From contig NZ_CP036402.1 of the NCBI RefSeq assembly GCF_004322855.1, positions 4,434,001 to 4,498,000 of the forward strand: 64,000 nt of DNA, in the 5' to 3' direction. Positions 26,033 through 33,250 of the stretch are shown here, one piece after another (position 1 is the first letter of the stretch; each line of letters opens with the position of its first letter). The stretch is from Egibacter rhizosphaerae (lineage in GTDB: Bacteria; Actinomycetota; Nitriliruptoria; Euzebyales; Egibacteraceae). The notes beneath the pieces were generated by a model. That model worked only from the letters and a program-made list of their open reading frames with translations. It was not told where the DNA came from and ran no database searches. The position numbers and the translations under genes were made by a program.

Positions 26033-27577
26033 TCAGCTTCTGCGGCGCCGCGACGCGAGCACCTGGAGCAGACCCAGCGCGAGCGCGAGCGCGATCACGG
26101 GCCACTCCCCGAAGCGGACGAAGGGCGTCGCGCCGTCGCGCAGCTCGAGCGTGCCGACCAGCTCGTCCGCGGCGTACAACTCCGTCTGTGCCGGTTGCGC
26201 GCCCCCCGGTTCGATGATCGTCGAGCGGCCGGTCGTCGCGGCGATCGCGGCTCCACGACCGGTCTCGGCGGCGCGCAACCTCGCGGCCTGCAGGAGCTGA
26301 TCGCTGACCGGCGCCTCCTCGTAGCTCGCCTGGGTGGTGAGCGCCGTGAGCGCCTGCGTGTCCGCGGCGCTGTCGCGCACGAGCCGCGCGAAGGTCACCT
26401 CCCACGAGACGACGGTCCCGAGGCTCACGGCATGGTCCGGCACCGCGAGCTCGCCCGGCAGGCCCCCGGAGACCATGTCGGTGGGCACGAGGTCGCCGAC
26501 GTTCGCGATCCACCCGAGCGCGTTCCGGAACGGGACGTACTCGCCGAACGGCACGGCGTGACGCTTGGCGTACGCATCGACCACGGTGCCGTCGGGCTCG
26601 TAGAGCACGTTGCGGTTGTAGAAGCGGTCGGGTTCCTCGGGCGAGCTCGTGCCCGCGAGCAGCGGAGCGGGCAGGTCCCCGGCGGCCTCGTGCAACGCGG
26701 CGCCCGCTTGTTCCGGCGTGGCCCCGCGCAGCACGCCCTCCCCCCACAGCAGGAGGTCGACGTCCTCGTCGAGGCGCCCGACGGCCGCGATGTGGTCGGC
26801 GAGCAGTTCCTGCCGCATGCCGGGGCACTCGGCGGCGTACTCGCCGGGACAGGGATCGTCGACCTGGATGATCGCGACCTCGAGGCTGCCGACGTCCTCG
26901 GTCCAGTCCGCCGCTCCGATCGCGGCGACCGAGCCGGTGGCGGCCAGGGCCAGGATCAGCGGGACGAGCGCGCGCAGCGGACCCTCGCCCCACCATTGCA
27001 GGGTCGCGGCGAGGGCGGCCGCCACTGCGACCAACAACCCGGTCAGCCCGAGCGTGCCGACGATCGCGGCTCCCTCGCGCACCGGGAACTCGGCGCTCGA
27101 CAACCCCAGCTGACCCCATTCGAACCCGCCCATCGGTGCGCGCGCCCGCAGGGCCTCGACGAGCGTCCACGTCGCCGCCACGGCGACCGTCCAGCCCAGT
27201 GGGCCGAGCCGACGGGCGGCCACGGTGGCCGCAGCGCCCGTCAGGACCCAGAAGGCCCCCTGGATCGGTGCGAGCGCGAGATAGGCCAGAACCTCCAGCT
27301 GCAGCGCCCACGCGAACACCACGCCCGCGAAGGCGACCCCGTAGGCGAGTCCCGTGATCGCGCCGCGGCCGGCCGTGCCGGACGCAGCGCACGCCCCGAG
27401 CCCCACCGCGACGCCGAGGAGGGCGAGCGGCGCGAGGTCGCTCGCCGGGAACCCGGTGCTCGTGAGGACCCCTCCGAACGCCGACAGCGGTACGAGGACC
27501 CACAGGGAGCGGGCGGGGCGACCGGGCCCGGCGCCCATGCCTGCCGGACGCGCCGCCGAGAGCGACTCAGCGGTCAT
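26033..27577 (-). CDS. lnt: Apolipoprotein N-acyltransferase homologue with Ser for catalytic Cys
   Basis: A 514-residue membrane protein: about seven hydrophobic segments (residues 25-220), a C-N hydrolase domain (230-475), and a final helix. Lnt adds the third acyl chain to lipoproteins. The triad Glu (Glu280, Leu-Trp-Gly-Glu-Gly) and Lys (Lys338, Tyr-Ala-Lys-Arg-His) are in place, with Val-Pro-Phe-Gly-Glu-Tyr-Val after it. The position of the nucleophilic Cys is Ser391 (codon TCG) in Val-Val-Ser-Trp-Glu-Val. The following Glu393 is kept. The protein may be inactive, a serine variant, or changed in role. It overlaps the DUF4193 gene by four bases. Confidence 0.85.
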   Translation of the reverse strand: MTAESLSAARPAGMGAGPGRPARSLWVLVPLSAFGGVLTSTGFPASDLAPLALLGVAVGLGACAASGTAGRGAITGLAYGVAFAGVVFAWALQLEVLAYLALAPIQGAFWVLTGAAATVAARRLGPLGWTVAVAATWTLVEALRARAPMGGFEWGQLGLSSAEFPVREGAAIVGTLGLTGLLVAVAAALAATLQWWGEGPLRALVPLILALAATGSVAAIGAADWTEDVGSLEVAIIQVDDPCPGEYAAECPGMRQELLADHIAAVGRLDEDVDLLLWGEGVLRGATPEQAGAALHEAAGDLPAPLLAGTSSPEEPDRFYNRNVLYEPDGTVVDAYAKRHAVPFGEYVPFRNALGWIANVGDLVPTDMVSGGLPGELAVPDHAVSLGTVVSWEVTFARLVRDSAADTQALTALTTQASYEEAPVSDQLLQAARLRAAETGRGAAIAATTGRSTIIEPGGAQPAQTELYAADELVGTLELRDGATPFVRFGEWPVIALALALGLLQVLASRRRRS

Positions 27578-27984
27578 ACGCAGTCAAAGCAGATCTGCTC
27601 CTCGGGATCGGCGAGCTGCGCCTGACGCTTCACGAGGAAGCAGGACAGACACGTGAACTCGTCCTCGCCGGCCGGGATGTTCGTCGGTGAGGAGCGGGGT
27701 GCCTCCCCGACCGTCGCGAACTCCTCCTCGAGGTCCTGCTCCCGCGCAAGGATGACGTCGAGCGACTCCTCCTCCTCCTCGGGGGCGTCGTCGTCATCGA
27801 GATCGTCGCTGTCGTCGGCGGTGCTCGTGGATCCTTCGTCGGACTCCTCGTCCTCGGTGGTCGTGTCCGTGTCCTCGCTGTCGGGGAGCTCGTCGATCTT
27901 GTCGATCTGCTCCAGACCGCTGAGTTCATCCTCCTGGTCGAGGTCAGTGAACTCTTCGTCGCCGATGTCGTCGGGTGTCGACAT
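27574..27984 (-). CDS. DUF4193 zinc-ribbon protein with acidic N-terminus
   Basis: A 136-residue protein. Residues 1-95 are an Asp/Glu/Ser/Thr-rich disordered tail. The C-terminal 40 residues match DUF4193: Glu-Phe-Thr-Cys-Leu-Ser-Cys-Phe-Leu-Val-Lys, then Gln-Leu-Ala-Asp, then Cys-Phe-Asp-Cys, a four-Cys zinc ribbon. This family is widespread in Actinobacteria and of unknown function; the tail here is longer and more acidic than in mycobacterial members. ATG 27984 has a GGAGCG-like site. It is the first gene of a two-gene operon with lnt. Confidence 0.88.
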   Translation of the reverse strand: MSTPDDIGDEEFTDLDQEDELSGLEQIDKIDELPDSEDTDTTTEDEESDEGSTSTADDSDDLDDDDAPEEEEESLDVILAREQDLEEEFATVGEAPRSSPTNIPAGEDEFTCLSCFLVKRQAQLADPEEQICFDCV

Positions 27985-28660
27985 GCCCGCTCCGCTCGCC
28001 TCTCAGTAGGTGCGGCTTCCCGAGCCCTTCGGGCTCCGCCGGTTCGTCCATGCTGGTCGTGTCAGGGTCGGCCGAAACCCGTCGGCCACAACCCTCACCG
28101 GGGTTGCCCCGGCGATGGGGGTGGGCAAACGCATCAGTGTGCCCGCGTGTTCCCGACCGTGTCGCGTGTGGTCCTTCGGCGCGCTCGCCGTGTGCCCGTC
28201 GTCCACGCTCCCGGCTTCCCGTGGGGGTGGAGGGGAGATGGGCAGAGGTCGACGGGCCCCGGGATGGCCCGGGGCCCGTCGGCGCGAGCATGGACGACCG
28301 TTGGCACCGTCGCGGGAAACGGGCACTCCCACGCGTTCTCTACTGAGCCGTCCGTTGCCCGTCCCGGTCGCACCGGGTACTCGGCACTCATGATGCCTTC
28401 AAGCTCCGTTGCACGCCGCCGCCTCGGCCACCCTCGGATGCCCCCGTGGGTGGCGGGTGGCGAGACGAACCCGTCGGCGTGGTGCGTGGCCCCAATACGG
28501 GCGAACCCGTACGCCACGAGGCGGGACCGTAGGCCTCGGACGAGGCGCCGTCAACCTACTCGCTGGCGCCTGTGACCTGCGAGGAAGGGGTGAACATCGA
28601 GGTCACCGGCCGACCGATCGAACCCGTTTCGCGTCCGCTCTGTGGCCCGGTGGGTCAGGG
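27985..28660. other. 676-base gap rich in perfect hairpins
   Basis: No convincing ORF: frames on both strands are GC shadows without ribosome sites or family motifs. Perfect hairpins are GAGCCC-TTC-GGGCTC (28022-28036), GGCCGA-N6-TCGGCC (28070-28087, enclosed by AGGGT/ACCCT), CCGGGG-TTG-CCCCGG (28098-28112), and a 13-bp stem with loop ATGG (28251-28280). The first three lie 40-130 bases before the DUF4193 start, so they could be a structured leader. The last could terminate the RNase HI transcript. No rnpB or tmRNA signature was seen. Confidence 0.5.
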
Positions 28661-29338
28661 CTAACGTTCGCTTCGGCGGTAGGCCGTCGCGAGGGCGTCC
28701 GCGTACTCGTTCCAGCGCGAGCCGGCGTGGCCACGGATCCATCGCAGCTCGATCTCGGGGCGGGCCGTCGCGCGCTCGTACAGGGCCTTCACGAGGTCGA
28801 GATTCTCGACCTCGCCGTTCTTGCGGCGCCACCCCCGCGCCTTCCAACCCGGCGCCCACTTCGTGATGGTGTCGACCGCCAGGCGGCTGTCGGTGAACAC
28901 GGTCACGGCCTCGCCCGGGGGCACGAGGTCGTAGCCGGCGATGAGCGCCGTGAGCTCCATTCGGTTGTTCGTGGTGTGCGCCTCCGACCCGCAGGCCTCG
29001 TCGACGATCTCGCCCTCGAGGACGTAGACGGCCCCCCAACCCCCGGGCCCGGGGTTCGGGTCCGCCGCCCCGTCGGTGAAGACACCGGTGTCGGGCCCCT
29101 CGTCGAAGTGCTCGAGGACCTCCGCGGTCGTGCGGTCGGCTTCCCGGCTGCCACCGCGCCGACGCGCGCCACCCTGCTTGCTGGGGGCCCCCTTGGGATC
29201 CGCGCCGCCGGAGCCGCCGGCGCGTCGACCGTGGCACCGCCGACAGCGCGCGGGGCGCCAGTTCGGGTACTGCGCGACCACCCGGTCCGGCAGGGTGAAC
29301 GAGGCCCCGCAGTCGGTGCAGACGAGCGGTTCGGTCAT
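28661..29338 (-). CDS. rnhA: Ribonuclease HI with N-terminal zinc ribbon
   Basis: A 225-residue protein. Residues 7-35 hold two Cys-x-x-Cys pairs (Cys7/Cys10, Cys32/Cys35), a likely zinc ribbon. After a Gly/Arg linker the RNase HI domain (85-220) has the full Asp-Glu-Asp-Asp set: Asp89 in Phe-Thr-Asp-Gly, Glu128 in Asn-Asn-Arg-Met-Glu, Asp150 in Phe-Thr-Asp-Ser, and Asp214 in Glu-Tyr-Ala-Asp. The helper His is in Arg-Gly-His-Ala-Gly. It cuts the RNA strand of RNA-DNA hybrids. ATG 29338 was chosen because the zinc ribbon starts right after it; longer frames add nothing conserved. Confidence 0.93.
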   Translation of the reverse strand: MTEPLVCTDCGASFTLPDRVVAQYPNWRPARCRRCHGRRAGGSGGADPKGAPSKQGGARRRGGSREADRTTAEVLEHFDEGPDTGVFTDGAADPNPGPGGWGAVYVLEGEIVDEACGSEAHTTNNRMELTALIAGYDLVPPGEAVTVFTDSRLAVDTITKWAPGWKARGWRRKNGEVENLDLVKALYERATARPEIELRWIRGHAGSRWNEYADALATAYRRSER

Positions 29339-29396
29339 GTCGGCGTTCCCACGGCTGTGCTCCTGGTCTCTCAGGCAGGCGACGTTGTCGAGGCGG

Positions 29397-29783
29397 CTAC
29401 ACGATGCCGTGCGCGACGCCGACGAGCAGCGGCGGCAGGCTCCCGGCCATGGCGGCACTGGCGATCGTCCAGACGACTCGTCGTCGCGACGGCAGCTCGT
29501 CGGCGGCGAGGTCCAGCAGGCCGGCGAGCACGAGCCACCCGGCCGTGACCATCACGCCGAACAGCAGCCCCACCAAGGCGGCAAGGCCGCCGGCGCGGCC
29601 GCTGCCCCCGAGCCCCACGACGCCGGTGACGAGCAGGCCACCGACGGTCAGGGCCACGAGTCCGCCGGCTCGCCGCGCGCGCCGAATCACCTCCGTGTCC
29701 CGTGAGGGACCCTGCGGGACGTCACCATCGTTCGACGGGTGCGCCGGGACGCCGTCGGGAGGGTCCACAGGGTTCCGGGTCAT
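29397..29783 (-). CDS. Small membrane protein, three predicted TM helices
   Basis: A 128-residue protein of unknown function. A polar N-terminal tail (1-38) is followed by hydrophobic helices at about 40-60, 66-90 and 103-126, rich in Gly, Leu and Val. Its ATG overlaps the acyl-CoA dehydrogenase stop as ATGA, so the two are co-translated. No family was recognised. A link with fatty-acid oxidation is suggested only by position. Confidence 0.65.
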   Translation of the reverse strand: MTRNPVDPPDGVPAHPSNDGDVPQGPSRDTEVIRRARRAGGLVALTVGGLLVTGVVGLGGSGRAGGLAALVGLLFGVMVTAGWLVLAGLLDLAADELPSRRRVVWTIASAAMAGSLPPLLVGVAHGIV

Positions 29784-30934
29784 CGTGGATCGAGCAGGCC
29801 GCGGGCGATCACGAGCCGCTGGATCTGGTTGGTGCCCTCCAGGATCTGCAGCACCTTGGTCTCGCGGAACCATCGTTGGACGGGCTCGTCCGCGCGGCAG
29901 CCGGCTCCCCCCAACAGCTGGACCGCGTCGGTGGTGACGCGCATCGCCCCGTCGGTCGCGGTGAGCTTGGCCATCGCGGCGAGCTGGCCGTAGGACTCCC
30001 CCCTGTCGCGGCGGGTCGCGGCGTCGTGGAAGAGGGCGCGCGCGGCGGCCACTGCGGCGGCCATGTCCGCGAGCATGAACTGGACCCCTTGGAAGTCGCT
30101 GATCGACTGGCCGAACTGCTCGCGTTCCCGTGCATGGTCGACGGCACGGTCGAGCGCGGCCTGAGCGACCCCGACCGCGCACGCCGCGATCCCCAGCCGC
30201 CCCCCGTCGAGGGCCCGAAGGGCGATCGGGAAGCCCTCGCCCTCCTCGCCGAGGAGGTGATCGGCGGGGACCCGCGCGCCGTCGAGCACGAGCTGGCCGG
30301 TGGGCGAGGCCGCGAGTCCCATCTTGCGTTCCGGCGGTGGGAAGTGGAGGCCCGGCGTGTCGGCGGTGACGAGGAACGCGCTGATGCCGCGCGTCCGATC
30401 GTTGCTCGTCCGGCACAGCACGACGTAGACGTCGGCCGCCCCGGCATGGGTGACCCACGCCTTCGTGCCGGTGAGCACGTACGCATCACCGTCCCGCTCC
30501 GCGCGCGTGTCGAGCGCGGCCGCGTCCGAGCCCGATTGGGGCTCCGAGAGGGAGTACGCGGCGAGACGGCGACCGGTGAGCAGGTCGGGCAGGATCATCT
30601 CGCGCGGGCCAGGGTGGGCGTGGCGGAGCACCACGCCCGTGGCGAGGTGGTGGACCGACAGTCCCATCCCGAGCGCGAGGGCGCCGCTCGCGAGGGCCTC
30701 GATCGCGCCGAGCGTCACCGGGGTCGGCGCGCCTCCTCCCCCCTCGCCACGATCGAACGGGAACCCCGCGAGGCCGAGGGTCGCGGCCTCGTCGAAGAGG
30801 TCACGGGGGAACCGCCCGCGCGCCTCGTCAGCCTCGGCGCGCGGCGCGACCCGCTCGCGCACGAACTCGTGCACGCGCGCGAGCAGGGCGGTGTGTCGGT
30901 CGGTGTCGGCGCCTGGCCGGGTACCGGTCACCAC
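29780..30934 (-). CDS. Acyl-CoA dehydrogenase
   Basis: A 384-residue FAD enzyme introducing the alpha-beta double bond into acyl-CoA. Signatures: Tyr-Ser-Leu-Ser-Glu-Pro-Gln-Ser-Gly-Ser-Asp near residue 130, Gly-Thr-Lys-Ala-Trp-Val-Thr near 155, Gln-Leu-Leu-Gly-Gly-Ala-Gly near 335, and the catalytic Glu in Gln-Ile-Leu-Glu-Gly-Thr-Asn near 367. The chain length it prefers cannot be read from the sequence. GTG 30934 (or 30931) has a GAGGAGG site. It lies 28 bases after the M24 peptidase gene on the same strand. Confidence 0.92.
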   Translation of the reverse strand: MVTGTRPGADTDRHTALLARVHEFVRERVAPRAEADEARGRFPRDLFDEAATLGLAGFPFDRGEGGGGAPTPVTLGAIEALASGALALGMGLSVHHLATGVVLRHAHPGPREMILPDLLTGRRLAAYSLSEPQSGSDAAALDTRAERDGDAYVLTGTKAWVTHAGAADVYVVLCRTSNDRTRGISAFLVTADTPGLHFPPPERKMGLAASPTGQLVLDGARVPADHLLGEEGEGFPIALRALDGGRLGIAACAVGVAQAALDRAVDHAREREQFGQSISDFQGVQFMLADMAAAVAAARALFHDAATRRDRGESYGQLAAMAKLTATDGAMRVTTDAVQLLGGAGCRADEPVQRWFRETKVLQILEGTNQIQRLVIARGLLDPR

Positions 30935-30962
30935 CGTCGCCTCCTCGCCTGTGTCGCTCGCG

Positions 30963-32084
30963 TCAGTGGGCTCGCGCGGCTACCGCCGGCTGCGTGCGGC
31001 GGGGTGCGCGGTCCAGGCGGTTGAGCACTTCGGCGCCGTCGTCGGTCACGACGACGATGTCCTCGATGCGCATCCCGAAGCGGTCCGGGATGTAGATGCC
31101 CGGCTCGATGCTGAAGGCCATCCCCGGTTCGAGCGCTGACTCCCGGCCCTCGACCAGGTAGGGCTCCTCGTGCTCCTCCAGGCCGATCCCGTGGCCGGTG
31201 CGGTGGATGAAGTAGTCGCCGTAGCCCGCGTCCGCGAGGTGGGCGCGGGCGACGCGGTCGATCTCGCCCACCGCGACGCCGGGGCGCACGGCCTCGGTGG
31301 CGACACGCTGGGCATCCTCGAGCACCCGGTGGGCCTCGCGGTAGCCCTCCGGCTCCCCGGTCTCGCCCACGAGGTAGTTGCGCGTGCAGTCCGAGCAGTA
31401 GCCGTCGACCGAGCCCCCGATGTCGACGACCACCGGATCCCCTTCGGCGAGGATCCGATCGCCGCTCTCGTGGTGCGGGCTGGCGCCGTTTGGGCCGCTC
31501 GCCACGATGACGAACCGCACGTCGTCGTGACCCTCCGCGACGATGCGGTCCGCGATCTCGCGGGCGCACTCGGCCTCGCTGCGTCCCGGGCGCAGGATCT
31601 CGGGACACGCCTCGTGAACCCGGTCGATCGCGCGACCCGCTCGGCGGAGAGCGTCGACCTCCGCGGCCGTCTTGCGCATCCGCAGCTGCGCGGTGACCTC
31701 CGAAGCCAGGCGCCAGGAGGCACCGGGCAACGCCTGCTGCAGGCCGAGCACGAACATGCCCCAGAGGCGGTCGCCGATGGCGAGGCGGTCGCCCGCGCCG
31801 TCGAGCAACCCGGCGACGAGCGCGTACGGGTCGTCGGTCTCGTCGTGGACGGCGAGTCGCAGGTTGTCCGGGAGCCCGGCATCCTCGGCGCGAGCGACCT
31901 CCAATCGCGGCACCACGAGATGGTGTGCGCCGTCGGCGCGGGCGACGAGCAGCGTGAGGCGTTCGAGCGGCAGCGCGTGGTACCCGGTGAGGTACTGCAG
32001 GTCGGCACCGGGCCCCACGAGGAGGGCGTCGATGCCCGCCCGTTCCATCGCGGCCGCGGTGCGGTCGAGCGGGACGTGGGCCAC
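30963..32084 (-). CDS. M24 family Xaa-Pro aminopeptidase
   Basis: A 373-residue metallopeptidase with an N-terminal creatinase-like domain (1-140) and a pita-bread catalytic domain. All five metal ligands are visible: Asp221, Asp232, His298 (in Thr-Gly-His-Gly-Ile-Gly), Glu327 (Ser-Ile-Glu-Pro-Gly) and Glu341 (Arg-Ile-Glu-Asp). It releases N-terminal residues before proline. The start is GTG 32084, seven bases after AAGGAG; the longer open frame to 32309 was rejected. Confidence 0.92.
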   Translation of the reverse strand: MAHVPLDRTAAAMERAGIDALLVGPGADLQYLTGYHALPLERLTLLVARADGAHHLVVPRLEVARAEDAGLPDNLRLAVHDETDDPYALVAGLLDGAGDRLAIGDRLWGMFVLGLQQALPGASWRLASEVTAQLRMRKTAAEVDALRRAGRAIDRVHEACPEILRPGRSEAECAREIADRIVAEGHDDVRFVIVASGPNGASPHHESGDRILAEGDPVVVDIGGSVDGYCSDCTRNYLVGETGEPEGYREAHRVLEDAQRVATEAVRPGVAVGEIDRVARAHLADAGYGDYFIHRTGHGIGLEEHEEPYLVEGRESALEPGMAFSIEPGIYIPDRFGMRIEDIVVVTDDGAEVLNRLDRAPRRTQPAVAARAH

Positions 32085-32178
32085 GGGAGGACTCCTTGGG
32101 GTCGCGACCGGTGCGGCGCCATCGTATCGAGGGCAGGCCGAGGCCCGGGCCCGGGTGCCCCCACAGCGGGCGGGCGCC

Positions 32179-33099
32179 CTACACCGAGATGCGCAGGATC
32201 CCGGGGAGCAACGAGAAGCGGGCGGGCGTCCTGCCCAGGAGCTCGCCGTCGGCCTCCACCCGCCGTCCGGCCGGCTCCGGCACCGCCACGAACGGGGACT
32301 GCCATTCACGGATCTCGGGGTGGGGCAGGTGGCCGCCCCGATACAGCTGGGGGGTCAGCGTGAAGACCTGGCTCCGCTGACCCGTGAAGGCGAGGACGTT
32401 GAACCGACCGCTGTCGGGCAGCGCGCGCGGGGCCACGCGCATCCCGCCCCCGAAGAACTGGCCCTTCGCGATGACGAGGTCGACCAGGTCGACGGTCTGC
32501 TGGCCGTGGCGGATCTCCACGACGGTGGGTTGCCGGTCGACCCCCCTGATCGCGCCCCACGCGGCGAGCAGGTAGCGCACGCGGCCGAGGCGGCGCGGCA
32601 GACGGCTCGCGAGGTGGGCGACCTCCGCGCCGTACCCGACCTCGGCGAGGTTCACGAAGTACCGCCGCGCCGTACCGCCGTCCTCGTTCGTGGTCTCGGC
32701 GACGCCGAGGTCGGCGCTCATGGTCGTCGGGTCCAGGAGCCGCCCGACCGCCTGCTTCGGGGGGAGGCTCAGCCCGAACGTTCGGGCGTAGTCCCCCCCG
32801 TGCCCGGCGGGCACGATGCCGAGCACCGCGTCCTCGGCGACGGGCTGGTCGTCGGCCACCATGCCGTTCACGACCGCTTGGACGGTGCCGTCGCCCCCGA
32901 CGGCGACCAGGTGCCGCCAGCCCTCGTCGAGGCTCTTGCGGGCGGCTCGCTCGGTGCCCGCCCGATCGGCCTCCTCGATGATGTCCGCGTCGGCCCCGCG
33001 GGCGCCGAGTTCGTCGCGCAGCGCCGAGGCGACCGCCCGCGCGCGCCCGGCCCCCGCAGTGGGGTTGACGAGCAGGCGGAACGGGCCCGGCCGGCTCAT
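32179..33099 (-). CDS. Diacylglycerol/sphingosine kinase family lipid kinase
   Basis: A 306-residue DagK/YegS-type kinase. Seen: the N-terminal Leu-Leu-Val-Asn-Pro-Thr-Ala-Gly-Gly-like motif (here Thr-Ala-Gly-Ala-Gly), the nucleotide-binding Val-Gly-Gly-Asp-Gly-Thr-Val near residue 66, Ile-Val-Pro-Ala-Gly-His-Gly-Gly-Asp-Tyr near 95 (where most members have Gly-Thr-Gly-Asn-Asp), and Asp-Gly-Glu near 287 in the C-terminal lobe. It would phosphorylate diacylglycerol or a similar lipid. ATG 33099 starts the protein directly before the conserved strand. It lies downstream of helY. Confidence 0.88.
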   Translation of the reverse strand: MSRPGPFRLLVNPTAGAGRARAVASALRDELGARGADADIIEEADRAGTERAARKSLDEGWRHLVAVGGDGTVQAVVNGMVADDQPVAEDAVLGIVPAGHGGDYARTFGLSLPPKQAVGRLLDPTTMSADLGVAETTNEDGGTARRYFVNLAEVGYGAEVAHLASRLPRRLGRVRYLLAAWGAIRGVDRQPTVVEIRHGQQTVDLVDLVIAKGQFFGGGMRVAPRALPDSGRFNVLAFTGQRSQVFTLTPQLYRGGHLPHPEIREWQSPFVAVPEPAGRRVEADGELLGRTPARFSLLPGILRISV

Positions 33100-33250
33100 C
33101 CGGGTTCTCCGACAGCGCAGCAGGACCGTGTGGTGGGGCGGGTCCTGCGGGAACGGCAGACCGGGCTGGTGGTGTCGTCCACGGTGGCGGCTCGCAGTCG
33201 TCAGCTCGGCGGGCCGGCGGCGTGCCGGCCCGAAGGGTACGCCGGCAAGC

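Noticed and set aside
27985-28660. rnpB, tmRNA or riboswitch
   Set aside because: I looked on both strands for conserved RNase P, tmRNA and cobalamin-element sequences and found none.
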